The position numbers and the translations under genes were made by a program. Shown piece after piece: positions 54,179-64,000 of a stretch of 64,000 nucleotides of DNA (positions are counted from its first letter, which is position 1; the number at the start of each line of letters is the position of its first letter). Origin of the DNA: Impatiens glandulifera (taxonomy: Eukaryota; Streptophyta; Magnoliopsida; Ericales; Balsaminaceae); assembly GCF_907164915.1 (NCBI RefSeq), contig NC_061862.1, positions 78,333,718 to 78,397,717 on the forward strand. The letters run 5' to 3'. Below the pieces are notes generated by a model, which saw only the letters and a program-made list of their open reading frames with translations, did no database searches and was not told where the DNA came from.

Positions 54179-55150
54179 TCAGATTGTAGATTGTTTGCTT
54201 CCAGATAATTCATTAATTTCATTATAGTTATTTTCAATAGATTCATCAAATACAACATGGATTGAATCTTCAACAGTTAGAGTTTGTTTATTAAAAATTC
54301 TATAGGCTTTGCTGACTGAAGAATAACTTAGCATGATGCCAATATCTGATTTGGCTTTAAAAGTAGTCAGATGATTTTTGACATTGTTGTGAATAAAACA
54401 CTTACATCTGAATATCTCAAAGTATGATATTTTAGGAACTTTGCCATACCAAATTTCATAAGGTGTTTTATTAAATCGTTTATTAATCATCGACTTGTTT
54501 TGAGTATAACATGCTTTATTGATAGCTTCTGCCCAAAAATTTTGAGACACACCAGAATCAACTAGCATTGATCTAACTACTTCTTTTAGTGTTCTGCTTC
54601 TCCTTTCAACAATACCGTTTTGCTGTGGAGTTTTGACACTAGACAACTCGTGTCTAATATCAGATTCCTCAAAGAAAGTAGACAAATGATTGTTTGTGAA
54701 TACTGTTCCTCTATCACTTCTAATTTTTATAATGCTTAAGGATTTTTTTCATTTTGTAGTCTTCTAAGAATATTAATTAAGTTAACACCAGTTTTATCCT
54801 TAGATACTAAAAATACTATCCAAGTAAATCTTGAGTAGTCATCAATTATGACTAGGGTATATCTCATTCCCCCTAAACTAGTTATTTGTATTGGACCGAA
54901 TAGGTCCATGTGTAGTAATTCCAGACATATATCAGATTGGACATTCCCTTTATTTTTAAATGTTGATCTGATCTGTTTTCCTATTTGACAAGCTGGACAG
55001 ACCTTGTCTTTATTAAATTTCAGTTTATAAATTCAGTTACAAGATCTTTTGTACAAATATTATTAATCGTTTTAAACTTTAGATGATTAAGTCTTTTATG
55101 CCATAACTAGTTTTAGTCATTTTTGGCAATCATACATACAGGATCTGAAG
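54179..55150 (-). pseudogene. Copia GAG-pre-integrase and integrase, broken
   Basis: The zinc-binding end CPACQIGKQIRSTF lies near 54965-55005. The core continues through 54685-54179 with SSVKTPQQNGIVERRSRTLK, which contains the catalytic Glu region, then FWAEAINKACYTQN, TPYEIWYGKVPKISYF and FRCKCFIHNN. Stops and a frameshift around 54690-54760 separate the two open pieces. Confidence 0.85.
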
Positions 55151-55268
55151 ATTTATTCTTCTAGTTCATTTTATAGGAGTTTCCTACTCTACTTCCTGTC
55201 AGCAGAGTGTTCCCCATTCTTTTGAAATTCTACTATGTGCCCATTATCACACATTTGGCTTATGATAA

Positions 55269-55555
55269 TTAAATTGTAACATTGATTTCTACTAATAGCA
55301 CATTATTAATAGTAAAATTATTGTGGAAAATCTTACCCTTACCCACGATTTTACCTTTCGAGTTATCACCGAAAGTGATTTTTGGTCTAGTACATTCTGA
55401 TATGTCTGTCAGCAACCGCTGTCTAGATACCACATTGAGTCTTCCAAACTGTTGTCCTATTTTACCAACACATATATACATTGACAACTTTGGTGCCCAT
55501 ATTCATTTGGATCAATGGTTAATTAGTCTCTTAGGGATCCATACTTAAGTTATTT
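55269..55555 (-). pseudogene. Copia aspartic protease region, broken
   Basis: ECTRPKITFGDNSKGKIVGK, typical of the segment after the active site in copia proteases, is readable at 55487-55269. The expected active-site DSG part lies upstream near 55480-55560 but is damaged: the region reads through stops, and I see no intact catalytic Asp triad. Confidence 0.65.
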
Positions 55556-57362
55556 TTATGGATCTCCCATTTTGTGTTTTTGGTAATGTGTATGTTTCAG
55601 ACTTGACAGATGTCTTTCTGCCTGCTGATGATCCGTTAGTTTTAGAAAATGATTTTTGATAAAACATTCCTGACTCTCTGTCAGGTTTGTACTTACTAGA
55701 CTAGCTGACTGCCCTGATTTTGGGCTTAAGACAACTTCACTTTTGGTCAGTTGACTTAACATATTTAATTTCATCTTTAAAGTCAAATTGTTACTGTTTT
55801 GATTAGTTCGAATGTCAGTTGAATTTCCCTTGACGAAACTTATGAAGTTATGTTTGCCGTTTACCGGGTTCAACATGTTGCAAGACTCAATTGAATTGTC
55901 CTCAATAAATCCTAGACCGGATTTGCATCCGACATGCCTTTGCTGCTCATGCAATTGCTTGAGAGCATTTCCAGACTTAGTCCATGAACTAACCACATAG
56001 TTTAATCTTTGATTTTCAACAGATAAATTATGAACCGTTTTTTTGAGCTTCTCATTCTTTGCTGATAGCTCATTCATTTTGTTTTTCAAAACTTCTGGTT
56101 CGTTATTTTGAGTTGAAAAACTTGTATTGTTGGATTTTTTTTTTCAAATTTATTTCGTTAAAAAGATCTGACAATTTCTTGTACTCAATGACCATGTCAT
56201 TGAGTGCAGTAACTAAATCATCTCTTGTGAATTTTTCAGAGGTGAAATCAAATACCTCGTTGTCATCTACCATGAAGCATTTGACAATTTCTTCCTCATT
56301 GTCACTTGAGGAGCTCTCATCGGAATCACTTTCAACCCATTTGCTCTTGCTTTCCTCAGCAAGTAGAGCCTTCCGTTCCTTCATGTTCCTAGAAGATATG
56401 CGATTCTCCTTATACTTCCTCTCGAATGGCTTCTTGTCATCCCTTTTGGATTTCCTGCAGTCAACCTTGAAGTGGCATGGTCTGTTATAATTAAAACATT
56501 TTAAGTTAGCATTATACTCATTTTTATAATTATTTCTGTTAAGATTATAGTTAGAATTATTCTTCCTCATGAATTTGTCAAACTTTTTGACTAATAATGA
56601 CATCGCATCATCACTGATCTATTCAGCAGACTTGACAGATGTCAAAGCAGGTGGCTCTTCAGCAGTCACCAATGCTTGTGTTGTGATGGAGGTGGACGAC
56701 TCCTCTTCATTCCTTGAGTTTATCTCAAACTCATAGACCTTCAGATCAATAAAGAGATCATGCAACTCGATCTTGTTGAGGTCCTTGGATTCCCTCATAG
56801 ACATCGTTTTGATATCCCATTCTCTAGGCAAAGCTCTCATAGCTTTGATAACAACTTCCCTGTTTCTATATACCTTTCTCAGGGTTGAGAGTTCAATGAT
56901 TATGCTGCTAAAATTTTCGTCGAACTCAGTCATAGTCTCACCCGGGCGTATCCTGATGCTGTCGAACTTTTGTGTGGCAACCATCAACTTGTTTTCTTTT
57001 GTTTGGTTGTTGCCTTCACAAAGTTGAGTCAGCTTCTCCCAGATATCTTTGGCAGAGGAAGATGACTTGATCTTACTGAACATGTTCTTGTCCAAAATTT
57101 TGTAAAGGATGTCTTTGACCACGTTGTCGAGGTTGACCTTCCTCTTGTCTTCACTAGTCCACTCGCATCTAGATTTCCTCGTCATCTAAGGAGTACCCTC
57201 TGTTGTATTTGTGGCTGTGTTGACCTTTAATATCTTCATGGGACCGTCTGTGATGACATACCACATGCCATCATCTTGTGCCTCCATATGTGCTTGCATT
57301 CTGATCTTCCAGTCATCATAGTCTTCCTTTGAGAACATTGGAATCTTGTTTAGGTTAGACAT
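55556..57362 (-). pseudogene. Copia gag with broken zinc knuckle
   Basis: The frame begins at the ATG at 57362 (MSNLNKIPMFSKEDYDDWKI), with a TAG at 57186-57188, continues 57185-56619 (KDIWEKLTQLCEGN, a UBN2/gag-type domain) and, after another stop at 56619, 56603-56103. A frameshift at the A/T run near 56135 leads into 56089-55556, a coiled-coil-like stretch. The zinc knuckle region reads CFNYNRPCHFKVDC: the first spacing is kept, but the second Cys is Tyr. A DES-rich acidic segment follows. The overall length is typical of Sirevirus gag. Confidence 0.85.
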
Positions 57363-57401
57363 GATTCAGATATTTACAGTATCTTAAGAATAGAAAACTT
57401 G

Positions 57402-57413
57402 GCTCTGATACCA
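57402..57413 (-). promoter_or_regulatory. Primer-binding site for initiator tRNA-Met
   Basis: TGGTATCAGAGC on the minus strand, two bases (AG) after the LTR end. It is complementary to the 3' end of plant initiator tRNA-Met, as in most copia elements, and fixes the element's orientation and the LTR end. Confidence 0.93.
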
Positions 57414-57415
57414 CT

Positions 57416-58655
57416 TGTTATGATCAAAAACAATAGTAGAGGGGGAGGGAGGTTGAATACTATTGTTATATTTTTCACTTAAATGCGATTTTAATCCTGT
57501 TAGGGATTGTAAATTTGTTTTTATTCTTTGACAAATCATAGCAAGCTCTTGAACGGTTTAAAGGGCGGAAAATGCTTGTAGAATTTGAAGCGACATATAT
57601 AAGAATGAATGAAGCAATGAAAAGACAACATAAGATTTTATGGATGTTCGGAGATAAAACTCCTACGTCACCCCTTCTTCTGTTTCTAGAAGGATTTCAC
57701 TAGAAGACTTTGATTTGTATAGCCTCTACATAGACCCAATCAGATCACATGACTTAACACTTGCCTATCTGAACTCCTGCCTCTCACACTATCTTGTTGA
57801 ACAGACAACTCTCTGTTCAACTTACACAAGTAAAATGATTATGAAAATGATACAACATATTATCGCTAAACGTATATCGTATCGTGTATTTGTAAACTTT
57901 CTTGTGTGACGAATGATTGTCGAACCAGAGCTTCACCGTTGTTCTCTAATGCCTTTTTATATTTGAAGCATGGCAATGGTCGAATCCATTCTTTCAATAC
58001 GTGACAACTGTATGTATGACGTATGCATGGAGTACGGGGTCGTACATGGTTTTAGTGCGCATGATAATGAAATATCCGTTTATCGTTTTACATGTCAGAG
58101 TAGAGAGCTGGTTGTACATTTTTGTCGTATTGCAGTTTATCGTATTCAGTTGACATGGAACTCAGATGATAGCGAGCTCTACTGATGATCAGCTCTACTG
58201 ATAGCGAACTCAACTGTTGAAAAGTTCTGCTGATGAGCTACTCTACTGATAGCGAGTCTTCAGCTAATGACAACTCTACTGTTAGCAAACTCTGCTGATG
58301 GAGCAGCTTAGCTGATGGCAAGTCTGCTGTTAGTGCATCTTCAGCTAATTCCTAGTCTGCTGATGACAACTCTACTGTTAGCGCATCTTCAGCTGATAGC
58401 GAGTCTGCTGATGGCAACTTTGCTGCCAGCGAACTCTGCTGATGGAGCAACTTTGCTGCCAGCGAACTCTACTGATGGAGCAATTATGCTGCCAACGAGT
58501 CTTCATTTTTATCTGCGCATTAACACATTACTAAACTTAGTTTTATTCCTTCAACAAAACCATCATCAAAACCATGTGTATTCATTTTAATCAATTATCA
58601 CGTTTTTCATAATTCAACTTAATTTAACCATTTTTCCATTTAACTTAATTTAACA
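57416..58655 (-). repeat. 5' LTR of the copia element (about 1240 bp)
   Basis: In element orientation it starts TGTTAAATTAAG and ends GATCATAACA, giving the short inverted ends TGTTA...TAACA expected for an LTR, and is followed directly by the primer-binding site. Its upstream third (58150-58520) is built of diverged 20-30-bp repeats around CTACTGATAGCGA and CTGATGGAGCAAC (plus-strand text). ACTTACACAAGTAAA near 57820 and the TATATAAGAATG near 57596 are further landmarks. No second copy was recognised elsewhere in the window. Confidence 0.7.
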
Positions 58656-60419
58656 ATTTCCCCCTTTTTGATTTAGCTATTTCCTTTTAATTTAATTTAA
58701 CTAAAAGTTTACTTAAAATTAAACTCGTTAACCTTATTTGAAATCGTAAAATTGTAAAATTTTAAGAGTTTGACTCGAGAATTTAATCACCGTCACCTTT
58801 TCCCAATTAAGATATATATATATTTTTTTTAAAAGAAAAGAGTAAAATTATGAACTAAAATATTTGGTCTTAATTTGAGTTTAATAAGAATATTATCACT
58901 TTTATTTTGTATTATTTATTTATTTTTGACAAATATTACGTACAAATAAAATAAAATAAAATATATACAATAATTATATTTATTTAATTTTAATTTAATA
59001 TAGCTAGGCATAAAATTATATCATGGCACCCACTTACTTAATAGAATTTCAATAATTTCATTTTAGGAGTAACATGATTACACAATTGCAACATTTATAT
59101 TTTGTGATGTTTGGTTATTTGATATAATTTTTGAATATGATACAATCAATTCTTTCAAATTTTAAAAAATTAAGAATATTTTTTTGATGATGTTATTTAA
59201 ATTATTTAATTTCAAATGAATGAATGTTTTTAAAAATAACCATTTCTTAAAAAAAAAAAACTCAAGATCAAATTAGGCTCAGTATATTTATTCTAGACTT
59301 TGCTTGAACTTGGGTTTTTGGGGTTAAACAATGAGTTATTTTATATAATTTTATTTACTTTAAATTATTTAAAATTGAGTTAATTATTTGGAGGTTATTA
59401 AAAAAAATATATTTTGTCCAATAAAATTGATTATTATTTTTTTTATCAATGATTTAATTTTAATTAATAGTTTGTTTGATCCAAGTTTTTTAGGAATTAT
59501 ATTATTTTTTAAAGTCTTATTTAATAAAAAAAATAAGTTATTTAGAATTTTGTAAGATTAATTATTAAAATATTATTTTATATTTAAAATTTAAATTTGA
59601 TATAAATAAATAAAATTATTTTAATATTTACTTATTGAATTAAATAATTTGATGATTAAAATAATAGTAATATAATAAAAAAAACTTAAAAAACTTAAAA
59701 AACAATCTCAAAACTCTAAAATGAAAGGAGCTCTTAATTCAAATGTTACATATAAACATTAATTTACAAATAATATAAAATTATATCTACAAACTTAAAA
59801 TAGTCAATGGAGAATCTAAATTAATAAAAAGGATTGAATTGCTTAATTGATATTATATTCAATAATTAAACCAAACAAGAATATATTAAGGGTAAGTTCT
59901 CAAAATAGTTTGTTTTCACTTTAACTTTCCAAACTAACTAACAAACTTAATTAGTTAATTATTTTTTATTTATATTGAAATCATTAAAACTCATTATTAA
60001 ATATATATATTTAGATTATTATTTTTATTAAAATATTTAAATTATTATTTTTATAAATATGATTACCTATATATATATATTTAAATTATTATTTTTTATA
60101 AATTTAATTATTTATATTTTAATATATATTTTAAATTATTATTTTTATAAATTTGATTATTTATTATAAACACCCACATTTTTTACCCAAAATATAATTA
60201 AATTTGATTTACTTTAATAAAATAAATTATGAATAAATTAAACAAATTAAATGTGTTTTTAATAGACTTTATATATATTCTTTTAATTTGTGTTTTGTTT
60301 TGCTTTAATAGATGGGAGAAAAAATATATTTGTCTAAATCAAACTTTTCCTAAACATGACAAATTACCTATCCCTATTCTTTAATTTTCTTTTTCTTCTT
60401 TATAACAATATGCTCTATT
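58656..60419. other. PPT-like tract and AT-rich spacer
   Basis: At 58656-58675 the minus strand reads AAATCAAAAAGGGGGAAAT, a polypurine tract directly before the LTR start. The rest is AT-rich spacer with no gene, including (TA)-rich stretches near 60005 and 60070. Confidence 0.45.
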
Positions 60420-61340
60420 TGTCTAAAAGTAACAAAAGACGTATAAAAGTCTAGAGCTAATCAGTTTCCCAAGCGAATGGAATGAAATCAAAGAAGCGAC
60501 ACTACTCAAAGCCAAGGAAAATAGATTTGCAACAAGCGTGTTCAAGTGCGGCTTTGGAGCAGTGGTGTATAACATTTGGTAAGAACGGAATGCAATGGTA
60601 TATGGCAGAACCCGCAGGAACGTTGAAGAGTCGATGGATAATCTTCGTTGACCATACAAGAGGAGCCATTTCTACTTTCTGCGCTTTTTTCCAGATTACC
60701 TCCCATATTTTCTTCGATATCAGCTTCCCATTGTCCTCATCTTTCCATTTATGAATATCCGATCTATCGTGTAGTTGTATGTTACTTATATGACTAAGTA
60801 TCCTCTAACCTTATGGATTTCTTCTTAGGAGTGAGTCCAAATTCCCGTCTTTAATGTCTCTGATTTTCGCTTCTGCACAGTCCTTTCTGATACGGGTATT
60901 TTGAAAAACCTCCTTGTGGATGATAGGTTGTTTTTCGAACCAGAGGTCATGCCCGATTATAGTGCCTTTCCCGTCCCCTAGCCGAATGTTATAAATCTCT
61001 GCAATATCGCTTCTTAGTTTAAGAATTTTTTTAGAGACCATCTCATACCTTCATTAATTTTGCAAGTTCATATGCTGGTTTCGTATTTTATAAACCTCGT
61101 ATGCACCCATTTGATCCATAGTGACTCCTGATTGCGCTCCAAAGTCCACAAATGCTTGAAGGTGAGAGCTTTGTTCCACTCGATACAATTCTTCAAGCCG
61201 ATGCCTCCCTCGTCCTTCAGTTTACAGAGAGCGGTCCATTTGGCTTTCTTTCCTCCTCTTCCACTACTGCCCCAGATAAAGTTTCTCATCAGTGTGTCGA
61301 GCTCCTTCATTACCTTCTTCGGAATGACCATCTTCTACGT
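60420..61340 (-). pseudogene. LINE ORF2 C-terminal part (RT thumb and zf-RVT-like)
   Basis: 61331-61068 reads IPKKVMKELDTLMRNFIWGS, then GGIGLKNCIEWNKALTFKHLW, the part after reverse transcriptase in plant L1 elements. 61041-60811 continues with IYNIRLGDGKGTIIGHDLWF, and further left SDIHKWKDEDNGK and APLVWSTKIIHRLFN are zf-RVT-like. The corresponding part of the LINE at 41215-43162 shares PKKVM-ELD--MRN and C-EWNKALT, so the two are of one family. Confidence 0.8.
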
Positions 61341-61599
61341 CTAGTAGCCAACTATGCCCATAACCACGATTTTGATAAGTTCAATCCTCCTTGCATAAGA
61401 AAGTTTTTTCGCTGCCCATCCAGATATCATGTTTTTTACCTTTTCAATCAACGACTTATAGTGTGAGATCTCGATCTACTTCGCAGTTAACGAAATTCCT
61501 AAGTATCTTACGGGAAAGCTGTCTTCCTTGATGCCCATGATGTTGAAGATGTTCTGCTTTGTTTCTTCCTTCACGTCTTCAAAAAATGCCACACTTTTT

Positions 61600-62710
61600 G
61601 CTTTTATTAATAGTTAAACCTATAACCTAAGAAAAGAATGTTAATGCAGCCCTAATAGTTTTAATGGAATCAATGTCTGCGTGCGCTAGAATGAACAAAT
61701 CGTCAGCAAATCATAAATGAATTACCTAATCTACCTCCCAAAATGGGTGAAAGATGAATGGACGATTCTTTCAGAACATCGCGAAGATGCTCTCAAAGAT
61801 CGCCATGATAGCTACGAAAAGGTAAGAAGAGAGGGGGTCCCCTTGCCTTACCCCATTTCCCTCCTTGAAATAGCTTTTGTGGACTCAATTGACGCTAACA
61901 ACAAAGCAAGATGATGAAATGCACTGCATAATCCAATCAATAAAAATCATAGGAAATACAAAAACAACTAGAAAGTCCCGAATGACTTCTCATCTAATAG
62001 ATTCGAAAGCTTTCTTGATATCTATTTTGAAAGTCACTCTCGGAGATATTTTCTTTTTCCGGTAGCATTTTAAAAGGTTCTGCATGAGAAAAATATTATG
62101 AGAGATTGTCATACTGGGAATGAATGCAAATTGGTTAATATTTATAATTTTTCCATGACATTTTAAAATCATTTAGAATTGATTTTTGAAATTATTTTAT
62201 AAATCACATTGCAGAAGGAAACTAGTCTTAAATTTTGTACTTTTTTGGGTACCGTAGTTTTGGGGATCAAGGTTAGGACCGCTGTATTCTATTGCTTTAA
62301 CATCTTCCTGTTCTTGAAAAACTCCAAAACCCTATCAGTAACGTCTTTACCCACAACCAATCAATTGTCTTTGAAGAACTGTGCATTAAACACATCAGGA
62401 CCCGAGCTTTTATTCTCATCAATACTAAATAGAGCTTCTTTAACCTCAACCCTCGTGACCACCCTTATCAGCTCGCGACTATCTTCTGTAGTGATTTTCC
62501 TATCAATAATCTGATACAAGGTATTTAGGTGACTTTGATGCCACTTTCTTATACCCATAAGCTGTTTATAGAAATCAATAGCCAAATCTTGTACACCCTT
62601 TTGACCCTGAACATATTCACCATCATCATTCTTCAACATGTATACATTGTTTCTCATGTTTCTAGCCTTGCATTTTATGTAGAAGAAAGTTGTGTTTTTG
62701 TCACCCAACG
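61600..62710 (-). pseudogene. LINE reverse transcriptase, broken
   Basis: 62708-62361 carries GDKNTTFFYIKCKARNMRN and VKEALFSIDENKSSGPDVFN, the entry into reverse transcriptase. 62172-61990 has INQFAFIPSMTISHNIFLMQ and FKIDIKKAFESI, the first catalytic block with its Asp. The second catalytic block FADDLFILAHAD lies near 61680-61711. Stops and frameshifts lie between 62361 and 62172, and near 61720. Confidence 0.85.
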
Positions 62711-63078
62711 AGAGCCAACTCTATCTTAATTTCTGTCTAACAAAATTCTCTTTAAGCTGACTCAGCTTCTTGAAGTTTTCAAGCGTATTTCTTTCTATTT
62801 CATTGAGTTGTACATCACTATCATCCCTTAATAATATTTTTCTGAACTTCTTCCAGTTCTTCTCTAGCAACCAGAACTCTATTGGAGATATTATTGAACT
62901 TCTTTTTGTCAAAGCTTTGAAGACGATTCTTCAAGAGCTTAAGCTTCTCAGAAACCCTGTACATGTTGGACCCCCTAACAACTGTAGACCATACGCTTTC
63001 GAGAATACCCTTGAATTTGTCGTTTTGCATCCAAAAATTGAAAAATTTAAAGGGCATTTGCAACCTTTCTTCCTTTTC

Positions 63079-63790
63079 CTAGAACAATTTAATCGGGTAG
63101 TGATCAGATATACCCGGATTCAGAACGTGAAGTTGACTTCTCGAAAATTGGTTAATCCAGTTCTCATTTACTAGACATCTATCTATTCTATTTATTCTAA
63201 TTTGCTCATTCCCTCTTGTAGAAGACCAAGTGAAGAAATTCCCAGAATTGGTAGGCTCAATACAACCGATATCTCTAATGCAGTCATTAAAGTCAATCAT
63301 ATCCCGAATTATTTCAAATTGTGGGCTACGATCAGATTCGTTTCTAGTTACGTTGTAATCACCGAGGACAACCCAAGATTTATCACTACCGATCCACTTT
63401 CTAAGACAATTCCAGAGGAGTCTTCTGTTAGTGTTTGAGTTGATACCATAGACAATATCAAGATTAAACACGATTCTTGTGATTCTGTCTTTGACCTCCA
63501 CTAGGATTGCTTGATCATTCGAAAAGAGAGCCCTGACCTCATCAACTTTGTTATCCCAGATAACCCAGATTCTTTCCGTTTTGTCATTTGAGTTGTGAAT
63601 GATTTCCCAGCTACTATCAATACACAACTTGCTAACCTTCTCAACGTTCCTACTTTTGACTTTTGTCTCAAGAATACCATAATAGTGATCTTCTGTTTCT
63701 CAATTATCCTCTTGATTTCTTTTCATTTTAGAGGGTCATTGAGTCCCATTATGTTCCATGTCACTATATTCATGAATGGATATAAGTGTT
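63079..63790 (-). pseudogene. LINE apurinic/apyrimidinic endonuclease domain
   Basis: The domain opens near 63772 with NIVTWNIMGLNDPLK, followed by a stop and a frameshift around 63650-63730. 63627-63079 is then open: VVLGDYNVTRNESDRS holds the GD-N motif, INRIDRCLVNENW the R-D-C motif, and GISDHYPI the SDH end motif. These are the catalytic marks of L1 endonucleases, and they remain intact. Confidence 0.88.
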
Positions 63791-64000
63791 GGGTTCCTGA
63801 CTTTCTAGACTGTCCTGGACCTCTTCATCATAGAAATCGTAAGCATCACTTTCCTCGCTAATCTCAATGGCTACAACTTGATTACATGGAATACTATTGC
63901 CATTGAGTGGGGGTTGCCTCATATAGATCTCATCTTCTTCTGTTATAGAGTTAGTGGCTTCTAGATCCATAATCTTTCTTCTTTGTCTTTGATTTTCAGC

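Larger units (their letters stand above)
50640..58655 (-). mobile_element. Ty1/copia LTR retrotransposon, Sirevirus-like, one LTR, decayed
   Basis: Read on the minus strand the order is LTR (58655-57416), primer-binding site, gag, protease, integrase, reverse transcriptase, RNase H, and then an extra open frame after pol. Integrase before reverse transcriptase is the copia order. The long gag with a coiled-coil C-terminal region and an additional gene after pol suggest the Sirevirus lineage. Each coding part carries stops or frameshifts. No second LTR is recognisable on the left, so that end (about 50640) is where similarity to the element seems to stop, not a proven boundary. The region is visibly less AT-rich than its flanks. 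Confidence 0.85.
60420..64000 (-). mobile_element. L1-type LINE, minus strand, continuing past the right edge
   Basis: Read from the right edge leftwards: a hydrophilic acidic stretch (63970-63770), the apurinic endonuclease domain, the reverse transcriptase and a C-terminal zf-RVT-like part, in the order of plant L1 ORF2. Stops and frameshifts split it into many pieces. The 5' end lies beyond the window. No poly(A) tail is obvious at the left end, so the 3' boundary near 60420 is approximate. Confidence 0.88.

Overview
The window is nuclear DNA of a flowering plant, almost certainly a eudicot. It is AT-rich, its genes have many introns, and it carries plant-type transposable elements: PIF/Harbinger, Tourist-like MITEs, L1-type LINEs and a Ty1/copia LTR element. 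Species cannot be named from the sequence. No bacterial, organellar, rRNA, CRISPR or convincing tRNA feature was seen.

Five conserved genes can be assembled exon by exon with intact frames. (1) A CCDC47/DUF1682 ER membrane protein on the minus strand, cut by the left edge (1-2815). (2) HISN1, plastid ATP phosphoribosyltransferase, the first step of histidine synthesis, minus strand, ten exons (3968-10271). (3) A NIPA-type magnesium transporter, plus strand, nine exons, one intron using a GC donor (20217-24656). (4) An EI24/PIG8 homologue, plus strand, eleven exons (25967-30742). (5) A class I TCP transcription factor of the TCP8 type, minus strand, single coding exon (36724-38295). They are ordinary single-copy-style plant genes and show no operon or cluster logic.

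The rest is mobile DNA and AT-rich spacer. A 3.7-kb PIF/Harbinger element (10609-14305) keeps matching termini, a TAA target duplication and both of its genes, broken mainly by stop codons. At 15.6-17.3 kb there is a decayed Ulp1-like (C48) protease domain beside an array of palindromic GCGCTAAACATG motifs; I cannot assign this to a known family. A 1-kb foldback lies at 32.0-33.0 kb. Several Tourist-like MITEs share GGCCTTGTTTGGAT-like ends and TAA duplications. A 5'-truncated LINE lies at 41.2-43.2 kb and a longer related LINE on the minus strand runs off the right edge (60.4-64 kb). Between them is a decayed Sirevirus-like copia element on the minus strand (50.6-58.7 kb) with one LTR, primer-binding site, gag, protease, integrase, reverse transcriptase, RNase H and an extra reading frame after pol.

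I did not find a convincing new biological system. The strongest leads are the palindromic motif array with its Ulp1 remnant, the GC-AG intron in the NIPA gene, the 72-bp repeat open on both strands inside the Harbinger element, and the odd LTR/polypurine-tract layout of the copia element.
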